Origin: Pelecanus crispus
Taxonomy: Eukaryota > Chordata > Aves > Pelecaniformes > Pelecanidae
Assembly (NCBI RefSeq): GCF_030463565.1
Contig: NC_134651.1
Span: 12,412,734-12,476,733 of the forward strand
Reading direction: 5' to 3'
Length of the DNA stretch: 64,000 nucleotides
Part shown: piece by piece, positions 1 through 31,785 of the stretch
Layout: every line of letters begins with the position of its first letter
Position numbering within the stretch: the stretch's first letter is position 1
The notes under the pieces: generated by a model
The model's database searches: none
The model's input: the letters and a program-made list of their open reading frames with translations, nothing else
Told to the model about the DNA's origin: nothing
Made by a program: the position numbers and the translations under genes

Positions 1-59
1 TGGAGCCTCTGGCAGAAAGCACCAGGGGAGACTCGAGGTCGACCCCTAGGGTTTTGGAG

Positions 60-900
60 TCGGGGATACAGAGGATCCGAAGCCCGCTATACTCCAACTG
101 AGAAGGAGATACTGGCAGCATATGAAGGGGTTCGAGCTGCTTCAGAAGTGGTTGGTACTGAAGCACAGCTCCTGCTGGCACCCCGACTGCCGGTGCTGGG
201 CTGGATGTTCAAAGGGAGGGTCCCCTCTACACATCATGCAACTGATGCTATGTGGAGTAAGTGAGTTGCACTGATCACATGATGGGCTCAAACAGGAAAC
301 CCCAGTCGCTCAGGAATCTTGGAAATGATCATGGACTGGCCAGAAGGCAAAGATTTCGGAATATCACCAGAGGAGGAGGTGACATGCTGTGGAGGCCCCA
401 CTGTATAATAAACTGCCAGAAAATGAGAAGCAATATGCTCTATTCACTGATGGATCCTGTCATATTGTAGGAAAGCACCGGAGATGGAAAGCTGCTATAT
501 GGAGCCCTACACGGCAAGTTGTAAAAACTGCTGACGGAGAAGGTGAATCAAGCCAATTTGCAGAAGTAAAGGCCATCCAGCTCGCTTTAGACATTGCTGA
601 ATGAGAAAAGTGGCCAGTACTTTATCTCTATACTGACTCATGGATGGCAGCAAATGCCCTGTGGGGGTGGTTGCAGCAGTAGAAGCAGAGCAACTGGCAG
701 TGCAGAGGCAAACCCATCTGGGCTGCCACATTGCGGCAAGATATTGCTGCCTGGGTAGAGAACCTGGTTGTAAAGGTTCATCACGTAGATGCTCATGTAC
801 CCAAGAGTCGGGCCACTGAAAAATATCAAAACAACCAGCAGGTGTATCAGGCTGCTAAGATTGAAGTGGCTCAGGTGGATCTGGACTGGCAACATAAGGG
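60..900 (+). pseudogene. ERV-L pol remnant: RT connection and RNase H, broken
   Basis: Positions 88-255 read as an RT thumb/connection segment. RNase H landmarks follow: FTDGSC near 440-460, an acidic E in the SSQFAEVKAIQLAL segment near 550-595, YTDSW near 630-645, and HHVDAH near 778-796. The frame is interrupted by a TGA at 602-604 and a TAG near 680, with frame changes around them. It therefore cannot make a continuous protein. It would have degraded the RNA strand during reverse transcription. It continues into the integrase remnant. Confidence 0.8.
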
Positions 901-1760
901 TGAATTATTTATAGCTCGGTGGGCCCACGATGCCTCAGGCCATCAAGGAAGAGATGCAACATATAGACGGGCTCGTGATCGAGGGGTGGACTTAACTATG
1001 GACAGTATTGCACAGGTTATCCATGAACGTGAAACGTGCTGAAATCAAGCAAGCCAAGCGATTAAAGCCTCTCTGGTATGGAGGACGATGGCTGAAATAT
1101 GAATATGGGGAGGCCTGGCAGAATGATTATACCACACTCCCACAGACCCGCCAAAGCAAGCGCTATGTGCTCACCATGGTGGAAGCAACCACCGGATGGC
1201 TGGAAACATATCCTGTGCCCCATGCCACCACCTGGAACACCATCCTGGGTCTTGAAAAGCAAGTCTTATGGCAACATGGCACCCCAGAAAGAATTGAGTC
1301 AGACAACGGGACTCATTTCCGAAACAACCTCATAGACACCTGGGCCAAAGAGCATGGTATTGAGTGGGTGTATCACATCCCCTACCATGCACCAGCCTCC
1401 AGGAAAATCAAATGATACAATGGACTGTTAAAGACTACCCTGAGAGCAATGGGTGGTGGGACATTTAAACATTGGGATACGCATTTAGCAAAGACCACCT
1501 GGTTAGTCAAGACTAGGGGATCTGCCAATCGAGCTGGCCCTGCCCAATCAAAACTTTACAGTACTGCAGAGGGGGATAAAGTCCCTCTAGTGCATGTAAA
1601 AAATATGCTGGGAAAGACAGTCTGGGTTACTCCTGCTTCGGGCAAAGGAAAAACACATTCATGGGATTGCTTTTGCTCAAGGACCTGGGTGCACTTCATG
1701 GGTAACGCAAAAGGATGGGGAAGTCCAATGTGTACCTCAAGGGGATTTGATTTTGGGTGA
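900..1760 (+). pseudogene. ERV-L integrase remnant, broken
   Basis: Positions 920-1,042 resemble the N-terminal zinc-binding part of integrase (HDASGH, later ERETC). The frame then stops and shifts near 1,040-1,060. Positions 1,060-1,415 carry the catalytic core, including TTGWLETYPVPHATT and SDNGTHF. Where the catalytic glutamate is expected (about 1,408-1,416) the codon reads lysine and a TGA follows at once. Positions 1,449-1,760 carry a C-terminal DNA-binding-like part (VPLVHVKN, GKTVWVTP). This is a non-functional relic. It would have inserted proviral DNA into the host genome. Confidence 0.8.
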
Positions 1761-2190
1761 AAATAGCCAATGAACTGAATGGTATGATGCTAATTGCTAT
1801 ATAATACCGTATGTCATCTCTTTTATGGTTGTTATATGCCATATCAATGGTATTACAATAAGAATCACCCAGATTAATGAAGAATGAACTCTGATGAAAC
1901 CAAGCAAAGTGCAGCGGTGATGAAACCAGAACTGGCTTCAACATGCAACATGCAGCAATCCAACACCACACACCATCTCTTCTGCCCTGAAAGACTATTA
2001 TGACAGATGGAACCCAAAGTCATGGACTGAATAAACTCAATGGACATTTTATAGGGATGGCCCATAGACTAAGGGAATGATATCTGTGTGTATATATCAA
2101 GATGGGAAAAGCGGTGGTGATTAATTAGAATGTATTGGAAAGGGTAGGACCTGGGCATGACGTAGATGGTACAGAATAAGGGGTGGATAC

Positions 2191-2766
2191 TGTCCTGGTT
2201 TTGGCTGGGATAGAGTTAATTTTTTTCCTAGTAGCTGGCATAGTGCTGTGTTTTGGATTTAGTATGAGAATAACATTGATAGCAACAACTGAAACATCAG
2301 TGTGTTAAGTAGTGCTGACACTAGTCAAGGACTTTTCAGCTTCCCATGCTCTGCCAGGTGCACAAAAGCTGGGAGGGGGCACAGCCAAGATAGTTGATCC
2401 AAACTGACCATAGGGCTATTCCATACCATATGACGTCATGCTCAGTATATAAACTGGGGGGAGTTGGCTGGGGGGCCGCGATTGCTGCTTGGGAACTGGC
2501 TGGGTGTTGATCGGCTGTGACCGGTTGCATCACTTGTTTTTTTTTCTCCCTGGGTTTTATTCCCCTCTCTCTCTCTCGTTGTTCTCCTTTTCATTACAAT
2601 TTTTATTATTGTTATTATTTTATTTCAATTATTATACTGTTCTTATCTCAACCCACGAGTTTTCTTACTTTTGGCATTCCGATTCTCTCCCCCATCCCAC
2701 CAAGCGGGGAAGTCTGAGCAAGTGGCTGTGTGGTGCTCGGTTGCTGACAGGGGCTAAACCACAACA
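2191..2766 (+). mobile_element. ERV-L 3' LTR
   Basis: The 576-bp block begins TGTCCTGG and ends AACCACAACA, giving TG...CA termini. It is preceded by a purine-rich tract ending GGGGTGGATAC. It contains a perfect TGACGTCA site, a TATATAA box and a pyrimidine-rich T/C region (about 2,537-2,650). No clear AATAAA is seen. The bases after the end (ATCAT, 2,767-2,771) would be the target-site duplication; its partner lies outside the window. Confidence 0.85.
2431..2452 (+). promoter_or_regulatory. LTR core promoter: CRE palindrome and TATA box
   Basis: TGACGTCA at 2,431-2,438 is an exact cAMP-response element and TATATAA at 2,446-2,452 is a TATA box, only seven bases apart. Together they look like an LTR U3 core promoter facing right, antisense to ARMC9. 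Whether it is still active cannot be seen. Confidence 0.65.
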
Positions 2767-23489
<20,723 letters not shown>

Positions 23490-23526
23490 TGCTAAGCGTT
23501 ACTGCTACGTCTCATCGCTGATAAAC
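23490..23526 (-). other. ARMC9: ARMC9 5' UTR within the start-codon exon (predicted)
   Basis: The minus-strand sequence from the predicted acceptor ttctag|G to the ATG. Human ARMC9 also has a separate non-coding first exon. A candidate partner donor is GGGGCAG|gtaggg at 23,945/23,944 in the CpG island. This is predicted from splice signals only. Confidence 0.5.
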
Positions 23527-23971
23527 CTAGAAAGTGGTAACGGGGGGCGTTAGCAGGCAGCGCAGCAGCTCACACAGCCCGGCCGCAGCCCAGCCGCGCG
23601 CAGGCCATTAGCCATCTCATCTCCAGACAAACCGCACGAGGAAGATATTCCCCCCACCCCGTAAGGCACCTCCAAAGAAGTTCCGAAGCCGATCCCCGCC
23701 GACCCGAACCGCTGCCCTCGCCAGGCCTCGGGGCGGTCACACCGGCTCCTCACACAGCAGCCCACGGGTGCGGCCCGTCGCCCCCCCCCCCCCCCGGGCC
23801 GGGGCGCTGCGGCCGCCCCCTCAGGGCCGAGAGCATGCGGCCCTACCAGCTCCTGAGCCAGGCGGAAGGGAGGAGAAGGGAGGAGAGAGGAGGGGAGCGA
23901 GCAAACCCCGAGTGCCACCAGCACCACCGCGACGCAGCCCCTACCTGCCCCGCCGGCCCGCGCCGCCGCCT

Positions 23972-23985
23972 GTCGCCTTGGCAAC
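23972..23985 (-). promoter_or_regulatory. RFX X-box in the ARMC9 promoter
   Basis: The minus strand reads GTTGCC AA GGCGAC, an exact fit to the X-box pattern RYYRYY-N(1-3)-RRNRAC bound by RFX factors that drive ciliary genes. It lies about 485 bp upstream of the ATG and beside the candidate first exon. The role is inferred from the motif and from ARMC9 being a ciliary gene. Confidence 0.7.
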
Positions 23986-24056
23986 CGCGGCCTCCCTCCC
24001 CGCCCCCGCCCGCCGCACATGATCCCGCTCAGCCAATCCCAGGCCGGGAAGGGCGC

Positions 24057-24066
24057 GTCACGTGAC
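24057..24066. promoter_or_regulatory. Palindromic E-box GTCACGTGAC
   Basis: A perfect 10-bp palindrome matching the USF/TFE (CLEAR-type) E-box, at the upstream edge of the CpG island, 20 bp from a CCAAT box. Factor binding is not shown. Confidence 0.6.
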
Positions 24067-24125
24067 GAGGGGGTGCGCCACCGTGCCGGCGTGCAGCGCC
24101 CCCTGGCGCGCGGGGAGGGGCAGCT

Positions 24126-27100
24126 GCAGCTCCCCGCTGGTTGTGGTGAGGAATCGCTTTTTGCCGGTTCCCACTCTCTGACGTAACTTGAAGAGAGTTT
24201 GGGGTCAAGTTCATTTTTTTAAAATGTTCTACAGTCTTAACATATGTTTTTGTACTCCCTTGCCATTCTGGGCAGGCCAGAAGCCTTCTAAAAGTGCACC
24301 ACGCTGTGTGCTTGTCCGTAGGCCCGTAGCTTTCAGTTGCACCATTACATGATTTCTTAATTACAGTCATTACAGCCATCTGGCAGTATTTGCCCCCGCC
24401 ACACCTGCCACCGAGCGCTGCGCGCTCTGAGGGGATGGAAACGCTGGGAGTAATTCCCCCTCCGGTTAAAACAGCCCGTGGCCAAGGCTGCCTGCTCCAC
24501 TTACCTCACGGCTTGGAAGGTTCGTTTGAAAAAGATGTCGGGCAAAAAAGGCAGAGCCTTGCTGAGAGTGAGCACTGCGCGACGAGCCTGAATGGCAGCC
24601 CCAACGCAGCCTGGGTGAGCGGGTCGTGCATGCACGGCTCTGGCAGGCACGCGTCCGACGTCGTTGTCTCATGGAAACCTGACCAAAACAAACAGGAAGA
24701 CTGGCCAAGCCCCTTATCGAGGCTTTGTCCCATTTTTAATTAACAGTGGTGTTAATGAACCTCTTGCCATTAACACCAAGTTTCTAGCAAGCATTGCTAG
24801 ACACAGCGAAACAACGTTTTATCACCAGTGGTGTCCTGCCTGGGGTTTCGGTCTCACCCCGTGCAGCCTTATTTTCCACCATGAACACCTAAGACGACCC
24901 ATGTCCTCCACATGTCCCACAACCGGGCACAGCACGGCACCATCTTTCTTCCTTTAAAAGGCTCCTAAAGCGGGCAGCCGAAACGGAACACTTTGCATCT
25001 GCCCCACACACACAGATTTTGACCCTTAACAACCTCACAAAACCCGAAAGCTAATCTCACCAGCCAGCTCAGAGGCACTGCTCTCCACCAAGACCATTAC
25101 CCAGTTAAACCTTAACTTTCCAACACTGGTGTGGGTGAATGCAGTTCAGGGTACAGCCCTCCCTTGGCTCATGATCTAAGGGTATTCTTATGCAATTTAA
25201 AAAAAATGTAAGGAACAGGGGAAAAAAAAAAAATCACCCCTGAATATTCTCGCCAGATCTAAAATTATCAGCTTGATAGGTGAAATGTTTGGAAAGAGCA
25301 AGGTGATGGGAAACAGAGTTGTGACGGATGCTGAGCAGGCACTAGTGCTCCATCCGTAACCTGAGGGAGTTATTTCACCACTGCTCCATGGCCAGCCAGC
25401 AGTGGGTTGGTATTTGTGAATAAAATACAGAGGCAGACCGCTTCTCTTTGGGAAAGGAAGGGAAGACATTAAATATCTTATGAAGGGCAGAAGCAGCCTT
25501 GATTAATCTATGCCCCCTCCCATGCCTTGCTTTTTTTAAATTATGGTTGTCCTGGTAAGGGACAGAGCAATGGTTTGAGCCAGGGTTGTGCCAAACCACT
25601 CACTTTTTACTTACTTGTGTTTCATGTGATGGATGAAAAGGTGCCAGGAACAGGTCACTTCGTCCATCACCTCTGTCTCTGCCAGAGGCCCTTGAAAACA
25701 TCTCATTCCCCAACTCAACATACTGGGGAGACGTTCTCAGTTGAAGAAATCCTGCTACAGAAGGAGCTTCTCTAGGAAATCAGGAGAAACCTCAGCAGTT
25801 TTCTTCAGGCTCCCTCCTTCCCCAGCAAGCGCAGCACAACAGGAGAGGGCGAAGGGACAGAAGAGCAGATTCCTGAAACTCCAGTGAGGACCCCACTGCT
25901 CTCAGCCATTGCAGAGAAGTCTGCAGGGCATTGTGGTTTGCATCGTAGCACCCTGCCATGTGTTGTTTGAAGATGATACAAACCCAGGACAGAGGCGGTG
26001 GGGTAGTACCTGTCAGTGTGTCCTGCTGCAAGCCAGGACACAGGCAGAGGAGGCTGGCTGCTTGTCCAGGGTTGTTGCAAGCAGAAAGGGAATACGCTGG
26101 ATGAAGTTGGGCAGAAGAGCCCCAGGATAAATAATCTAGCAATACTAAAATCAGGCATGAGGTTTCCTGATGAAGGAATTGGTCAGACCGTGGGCAGCAT
26201 TTGTTCTGGAAGTGAAGATGAGCATCCGACACCTTGTGCAACGCGCCTTTGCCATCTTCCCTTGACCAGGTACATTGCTATAGCAAACCTCTGCTTCGCT
26301 CACAGGCTCATCCTCTTCTGCTCAAGCACTCTAGATACTCTCTGCTTTGCCATATCCCTGGATTTATTTGTGTTGAGAATTCCAGATGGTGCAAGAACAT
26401 CTGGACCATGGCAAAACCGCAGCAGCTCAAAGGACTGCTGTGCTTCCAGCGTTTGCCACTGCATCACTGCTCAAAGATAAAGACACGTATGCCCCCTTCT
26501 ATTTATTTTAAAAAAACAGATGCTGCACACTGCAGAGAAGTTTTTGTGATGAAGGAGGCTCCCAGGCACCTTGCAGCCCAGTGTGGAAGGAGCCAGAGCT
26601 TTCTTCTCCAGGGACAGGAGCATCCAGGGCTCAACCTATTGCCCTGCAATGTCAGCCCCCCACGCCCACTTGGAGAGGAGACACCACTTTCTCCAACATC
26701 TGCAAAACCTTCTTGCCTCTGCCACCACCCCAGGGTGGGCTGGCCAAAGCCCAGCCCAGGCTGGAGGAAAGAGGCAGTCTTCCAGCACCTTCTCTACTCC
26801 TCCATCGTGATAGATCAGCCCACGGCACCTTTCCAGCTGTAGCAGACATCACCCTTCAGAGATCCCTACAGGGACAGAGCTGACAACCAGGAGAGACCAA
26901 CTGCCTCTGTGGGGCTGGGGGTGCCTCTGTGGGGGATGATGGCAGCTCAGTGCCCTGGGCCCGAAGGGGGCCCCAGCTGGGCTTTCTGGCATGTGCTCAT
27001 TTAAGACATGGGTCATTAAGCCCCCAACCAAGATGAACACCAATACATGAGAGGGCTTGGCTTGCAGTAACAGCAAGACTTTCCAGCCAAAAATGGCAGG

Positions 27101-30100
27101 GGGCTGGGAGGAGGGAAGAGCTAGAGATGCTCCATTAAAAAAAAAAATATGGAGAATAGGCTGGGAAACTGGGTGCCCAGAAACAGCAGGACAAAGAGCT
27201 TCATTGTCAGGAGAAACATCCCCAGTCCCGGCGACAGCCCCAGGGAGCCTCACTGCCTTCATCGCATGGGTGCAGCTTTGATGCTGCCACTGACACAGAC
27301 CGATGGCCACCTGCCCAGTCACTTGGGGACAAATTGCAAAACCTCCAGGCCTGCAAGAGGAGCAAGCAGCAGGTTTCATCTATGAATGATCCAATGAACT
27401 CTGCTGTCCAATGCAGATGTTTCCAGCAAATTATTTTCAGCTGCTTCTTGTTCATCCCTGAACCCCAGATTTCATGCTTAAGCTAAAAATAAGAGATCTC
27501 TGTGTGAAGGTAAAGCAAGCAGAGAATTTGCCCAGCCCTACAGGAGCTATCTCAGCTTCTTCTCTGGGAGGACATGGTGGGGAAACAAAAATTCAATCCA
27601 TCTTGGTTCTCATTGACACAGAATGGAGAAAAACAATTAAATGGGAGAGCCAGCCTAAAGCTGAGAACAAAGACACTGCATCAATATTTCAGGTCTTTTT
27701 CCTTCAACTCTGAAGGGGAAAAGATTGCTCCATGCTTTATCCCTTGCAGGTTATCTTTGGAGGAACAATGTCCCCATAATTTCTGCTGACAATTAACCTT
27801 GCCTGTGCAGCAATTCCTCCCTGGGTCACCAGAGCAGCTATTTATACCCTTGGCCAGGGATGCTGTTGCCACGAAACAACTGCCCTTCTCCTTGGCCAGT
27901 CCTGCACCAAGGTGGTGGGCAGCAAGCCCCAGGGTGTCCCCCTATGCACCCCGCCCTGCTCGCCGGGACCTGCTTCACCTGGACCCTTATGGTATAGACT
28001 CTCTGCTGTCCATTTTCTGCACATGCTTTGCGAACACAAAGAAAAAACCCAGACATACGTGTTGCTTAAACACACACATGCACACAGGTGTCAGGCAGGA
28101 GGGTCCATCAGACCAAGTGCACAGGGCTGGGACATCTGGGGTTACGGTCTCCAGGACCTCTGATTAGCTGGTGTCCAAAGGATTTGAACAGAAACAGGAT
28201 TTGTCTCAAGTCACCTCTCTGCAGTATGTCAGTAACGCCGATTCCCCTGCGTGCTGGAAGAGATGCTGATGGCTCACCTGAGTACCTGCACAGTACTTCT
28301 GAGCAAAAACCAGAGCTTTAGTTGCGCAGCCAATGCCAGGAGCTGGAATACAGACCTCAAAACAAAACTCTGGACCTGGGCTGCTGCCAGCTGGACTATT
28401 TGCCCACACAGAGCAGGATTTCAGACGCCAAGTCAAACCAGTCCTGAGCTGGAGCCTGGCCAGCAGCAGGGGCTGCGGCAGCTTCTCCTCCCAAGGCACA
28501 GAGCATGGGCCAGCCCAGTCCCACCAGCGCTGGAGAAACACATTGAACCAGGTCTGGCAAAACCAGTTATCCTCACTGACAGAGCAAAGACCCTTGCTCC
28601 CATGTGAAGCCACCCTGGGGAAAGATCAGCACCCTTGGGTGAAGGCCTTCAGGCCCACTGGTCCCATCAGAGGTTGCAAGCGAACACCACAAGCCTTGCA
28701 CAGTCCTGCAATGTCTGTGCTCCCCATCTCCCCCATCCTGCCACTGCTGCAGGGGTAAGGTGGGCCTGGAGCTGGGCTGAAAACCCAACCCATCACCAAT
28801 GCCGAGAGCAGCAGGCAGGGGAAGAGCCCGGGGCACGCTGGGGTCTGGCAGGGGCGAGGGTGGGGGACACTCCAGCCTTCCAGGATGCAGGGAGATAAAC
28901 GGCCAACATCATCATCATTATCAGTGGCGCCCAACCTTCGTGTTGAATGGCGAGGAGGAAGAGCTTTGCCTGGCCCTGGAAGGAAGAGGAGAGATAGGGA
29001 GGGCGGCACCGCTGTGATGGGAAGAGGTGGGAGGATGAGACCTGCTGACCTCTGCCGGGGCAGAGAAGCAATGCCGGGGGGCTGTCAGCCCCCTCCTTGA
29101 AGACCGCTTGCCCTGGGAGCTTTATCTCCAACATCTGCATCTCTGCTGCGGTCCCCAGCGCGGTGCCAAGCAGGGGGCTTGTACCCGAGTTAATGAGTGG
29201 AAAGGGGAAACTGAGGACATGTCCAGGGCCTCCTGGAGTGACTCTGGGATCTGTCAGAAGCGGCATGTTTTTGAAGTGATTTATTTCTCACCAGGGTTAA
29301 GGGGGATGCGGCCCATTAGTCAGGAGGGACAGAAGCATGCTTCCTGTCACCTCGGCCTCTCCCACTGGCAAACCCAGGAGCTTTAGGTCCAATTAGCCCC
29401 TGGCAAACACCCCAGGGGTGGGTCCCTCAGCAGCATCCCCAGACAGGCCCAGGAGAGCAGCACTTCCTAAGAAATCAGTGCTAATGAGTCACTGTGGCTA
29501 AATGACATTATTTAAAGCAGCAGTGAAGCTTTCCAGGCTCCCACCGTGCCTTCTCCAAACTGGAGATCAGAAAGCCAGCAGTGGCCTCCGTCCCCCAAGC
29601 ACAGCACTGAGCCGGTCCTGCAGTTACCAACCCCATCTGTCCCCAGGGAAACTGGTCAGATGCCTTAGCTTGGGGGCAGGATCCAGCCCAGAAGGCTTTC
29701 TAGAGCCTTCTTGGAGGTTTTCTACCACCTTTCAAGATTATTTCTGGAGGTTTCCTGGCCATTCCCTGGTATTTTTTTCTAGAGGTATCTCCAGAACATT
29801 TCTAGACTCTTCCTAGAGGTTTACTTGAACTCTCCTGGTGCTGCTACTGCCTCTTTGCATGTTTTTTTCACAAAGTCACAGGTTGGCCATTTCCAAATTT
29901 CCCAAGTGGCACCTTGGCAATTGAGCAAAGCTCAGCACCTCAGCCAAGCGCCGTGTGACATCTCAGGTGGTCACAGAGCAGCATCCGCAGCAGCCTGATT
30001 AGTAAACTGAAGAAATATGTAGTGATTAGGAAAAAAAAAATTCGCATGGGATCATTCTATAGTCAGATAGACTATATACACACAAACTCTAAAAAACGCC

Positions 30101-31593
30101 CCGTAGGAGGACATGTTGTCCTTGTGCTGTCTGGAGTCTTTTAAGTATCATCCCCTGAGCAAAACCAGCCTGAGCTATACACGTCTCACCAAGGCACAGG
30201 ACCAGCATCCTCCCAAGCTGTGGTGTGGGTGGAAGAGGTTTGTCCTTTATGAACTTATGGGGACCAAGCACGTGTACCGGAGGGGCTGTCCACTGCACGG
30301 GAAGCTGGGAAGGACCTGGGTGCTCTGCAGCGGAGCAGGCTCCAATTGAAGAGCTCAGCTGGGGAAGTCCCCAGAGGGAAACCCCATCTACTGATACCAA
30401 ATGCACAAGGAACCAATGAGCTGCTCATTGCATGCACAGCCTTCTCTCCAGAGAGAGGTGCAAACAGGCTGAAACCCCTGGAAGCCACTTACCGTGCGCA
30501 CTCCTGCCAAGAGAGGAACCACTTCTCAGTCATCAGCCCTCCAGTGAAAAGTTGATTTGCACTTGCTAGAAAACACTTCTCATGGTCATTCCTTCCCCCG
30601 AGCACCATCCCACCCAGCTGCCCCTTCCCACTCCCCCCTCAGCTCACAGCAACTCAGATTTGCGGTGTGGCCAGCACCTCTCCTCCTTCACACTGCTAAT
30701 CCATTTGCTTTGCCCTTTAACCAGCAGCCACCTCTGTCAATGCTCCTCCAGCTCCTCTCCTCCCTCCCCTAGACTCCTGTCTAGGACATTTTCTCAAGCA
30801 GGAAAACGCAGAGCAGCTGAGGGAAAAAGGCAAGACAGCAGATGCTTTTCTGCCTGCGCTCTCTCTGTGGTGTCAATCCTAAACCACACAGTTCCCATGT
30901 ACATTTACACTGTGAAGACCACAGTGAGTCACAGAGCCGGGGAAGTGAGGACAGGCCAATTCCCAGATGTCCCTCCTGGTGTCCCCAGCCTGGCACACAT
31001 GGCCTTTTTCTTCCATAGCCACTAAAAGCTCCTCTAAAGATCTGACTGCCCAAGTGTAACCTTACCACATGGCCCCAGGGTAGCAGCTCAGAAATCAGTT
31101 CGGGGCTATCTGAGGTTTTCACATTTGCTTGTGCCAAGGGAGCTCTGGGAAACATCACTGCCGGAGGCAGGAGTGGTCTTACAGGCACAAGAAAAACATC
31201 TAGCACAAGAATCAAGTCTCCTGGATGGTGCCCCAGGCAGTACATGGCTCAGTGGGAACTGCTCTGTGCATACAGATTTACACAGCCACGCTGAGAACCA
31301 AACCTTTAGCAAGAGCCAGGAATATACTGGCTACCCTGAAACGCCTGTTATAGCATGAAAGGCTTGACAAAAAGTCCTGTGAATAGAAGCAGAGTGTTCA
31401 CAGCTCAGCCAAGGTATCAATATAGGACTTCAGGTCCTTCTGAGCCAGCTATTCCCAGCATTCCTACTCAAGAGTCTAGAAATCTCCCAGCAATTTCTGG
31501 CTGTCCAGCAGGCTGCCGAATGACCTGAATTTTTTTTTTTTTTTTTTTACGTCTCCTCCCAATGTTCTCCCCTCCGCACGGTATTTTTGTAGA
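24126..31593. other. Intergenic region between ARMC9 and PSMD1, GC-richer, no gene recognised
   Basis: From about 24.4 to 31.2 kb the base composition rises and stops thin out, so both strands show overlapping frames of 60-200 codons. None resembles a known domain, and none has a supporting splice pattern that I can identify. The longest (26,234-26,842, plus) is low in conserved features and overlapped on both strands. A T19 run lies at 31,530-31,548. The interval corresponds to the short gap between these genes in mammals. Confidence 0.6.
29698..29825 (+). repeat. Degenerate tandem repeat, about 34-bp unit
   Basis: The motif TTCT(T/G/A)GAGGT(T/A)T recurs with AGGT at 29,715, 29,748, 29,783 and 29,817, i.e. 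every 33-35 bp, in four imperfect units. A CTAGAGCC half-copy precedes it. It resembles a decayed minisatellite. Confidence 0.6.
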
Positions 31594-31785
31594 ACTGGAG
31601 AATCATTTAGGTTGGAAAAAACCTTTAAGATCACCGAGTCCAACCATTAACCTAGCACTGCCAAGTCCACCATTAAACCATGTCCCTAAGCGCCACATCT
31701 ACACGTCTCTTAAATACCTCCAGGGATGGGGACTCAAACTTTACTTCCCTGGGCAGCCTGTTCCGATGCTTGACAACCCTTTTGT
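31594..31785 (-). mobile_element. CR1 LINE 3' fragment
   Basis: Contains GAATCATTTAGGTTGGAA, the CCAACCATTAACCTAGCAC stretch and CTGGGCAGCCTGTTCC in the order seen at 5,104-5,300. It is on the minus strand, with a decayed 3' terminal repeat. Only about 190 bp are kept. Confidence 0.88.

Larger units (their letters stand above)
1..2190 (+). mobile_element. ERV-L-type endogenous retrovirus, internal 3' part (decayed pol, no env)
   Basis: This is the 3' portion of a provirus that enters from the left edge. Translation in shifting frames gives, in order: the end of the reverse transcriptase/connection region (about 60-255), RNase H, and integrase, followed by about 400 bp with no long frame. A purine-rich tract then meets the LTR at 2,191. 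No envelope-like frame (signal peptide, transmembrane segment) is seen between integrase and LTR. That fits class III ERV-L elements, which typically lack env, and the LTR looks like the avian ERV-L type. The family is inferred from sequence resemblance, not from a database match. The element is on the plus strand, antisense to ARMC9, and sits in its intron. Confidence 0.85.
23540..24125 (-). promoter_or_regulatory. CpG-island promoter of ARMC9
   Basis: A sharply GC- and CpG-rich block in an otherwise AT-rich region, directly upstream of the ARMC9 start codon. It contains a C15 run, GC boxes, an X-box, a CCAAT box (24,033-24,037) and a GTCACGTGAC palindrome. The open frames over it on both strands reflect low stop-codon density, not genes. 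The transcription start is inferred to lie near 23,950-24,020. Confidence 0.85.

Noticed and set aside
23550..24379. Several Ala/Gly/Arg/Pro-rich frames on both strands
   Set aside because: They are the translation of a CpG island and overlap one another. The real coding start here is the short ARMC9 exon at 23,439-23,489.
26234..26842. 202-codon plus-strand open frame between the genes
   Set aside because: No recognisable domain, and it is overlapped by other open frames on the same and opposite strands in a GC-rich, stop-poor block. Not supported as a gene.
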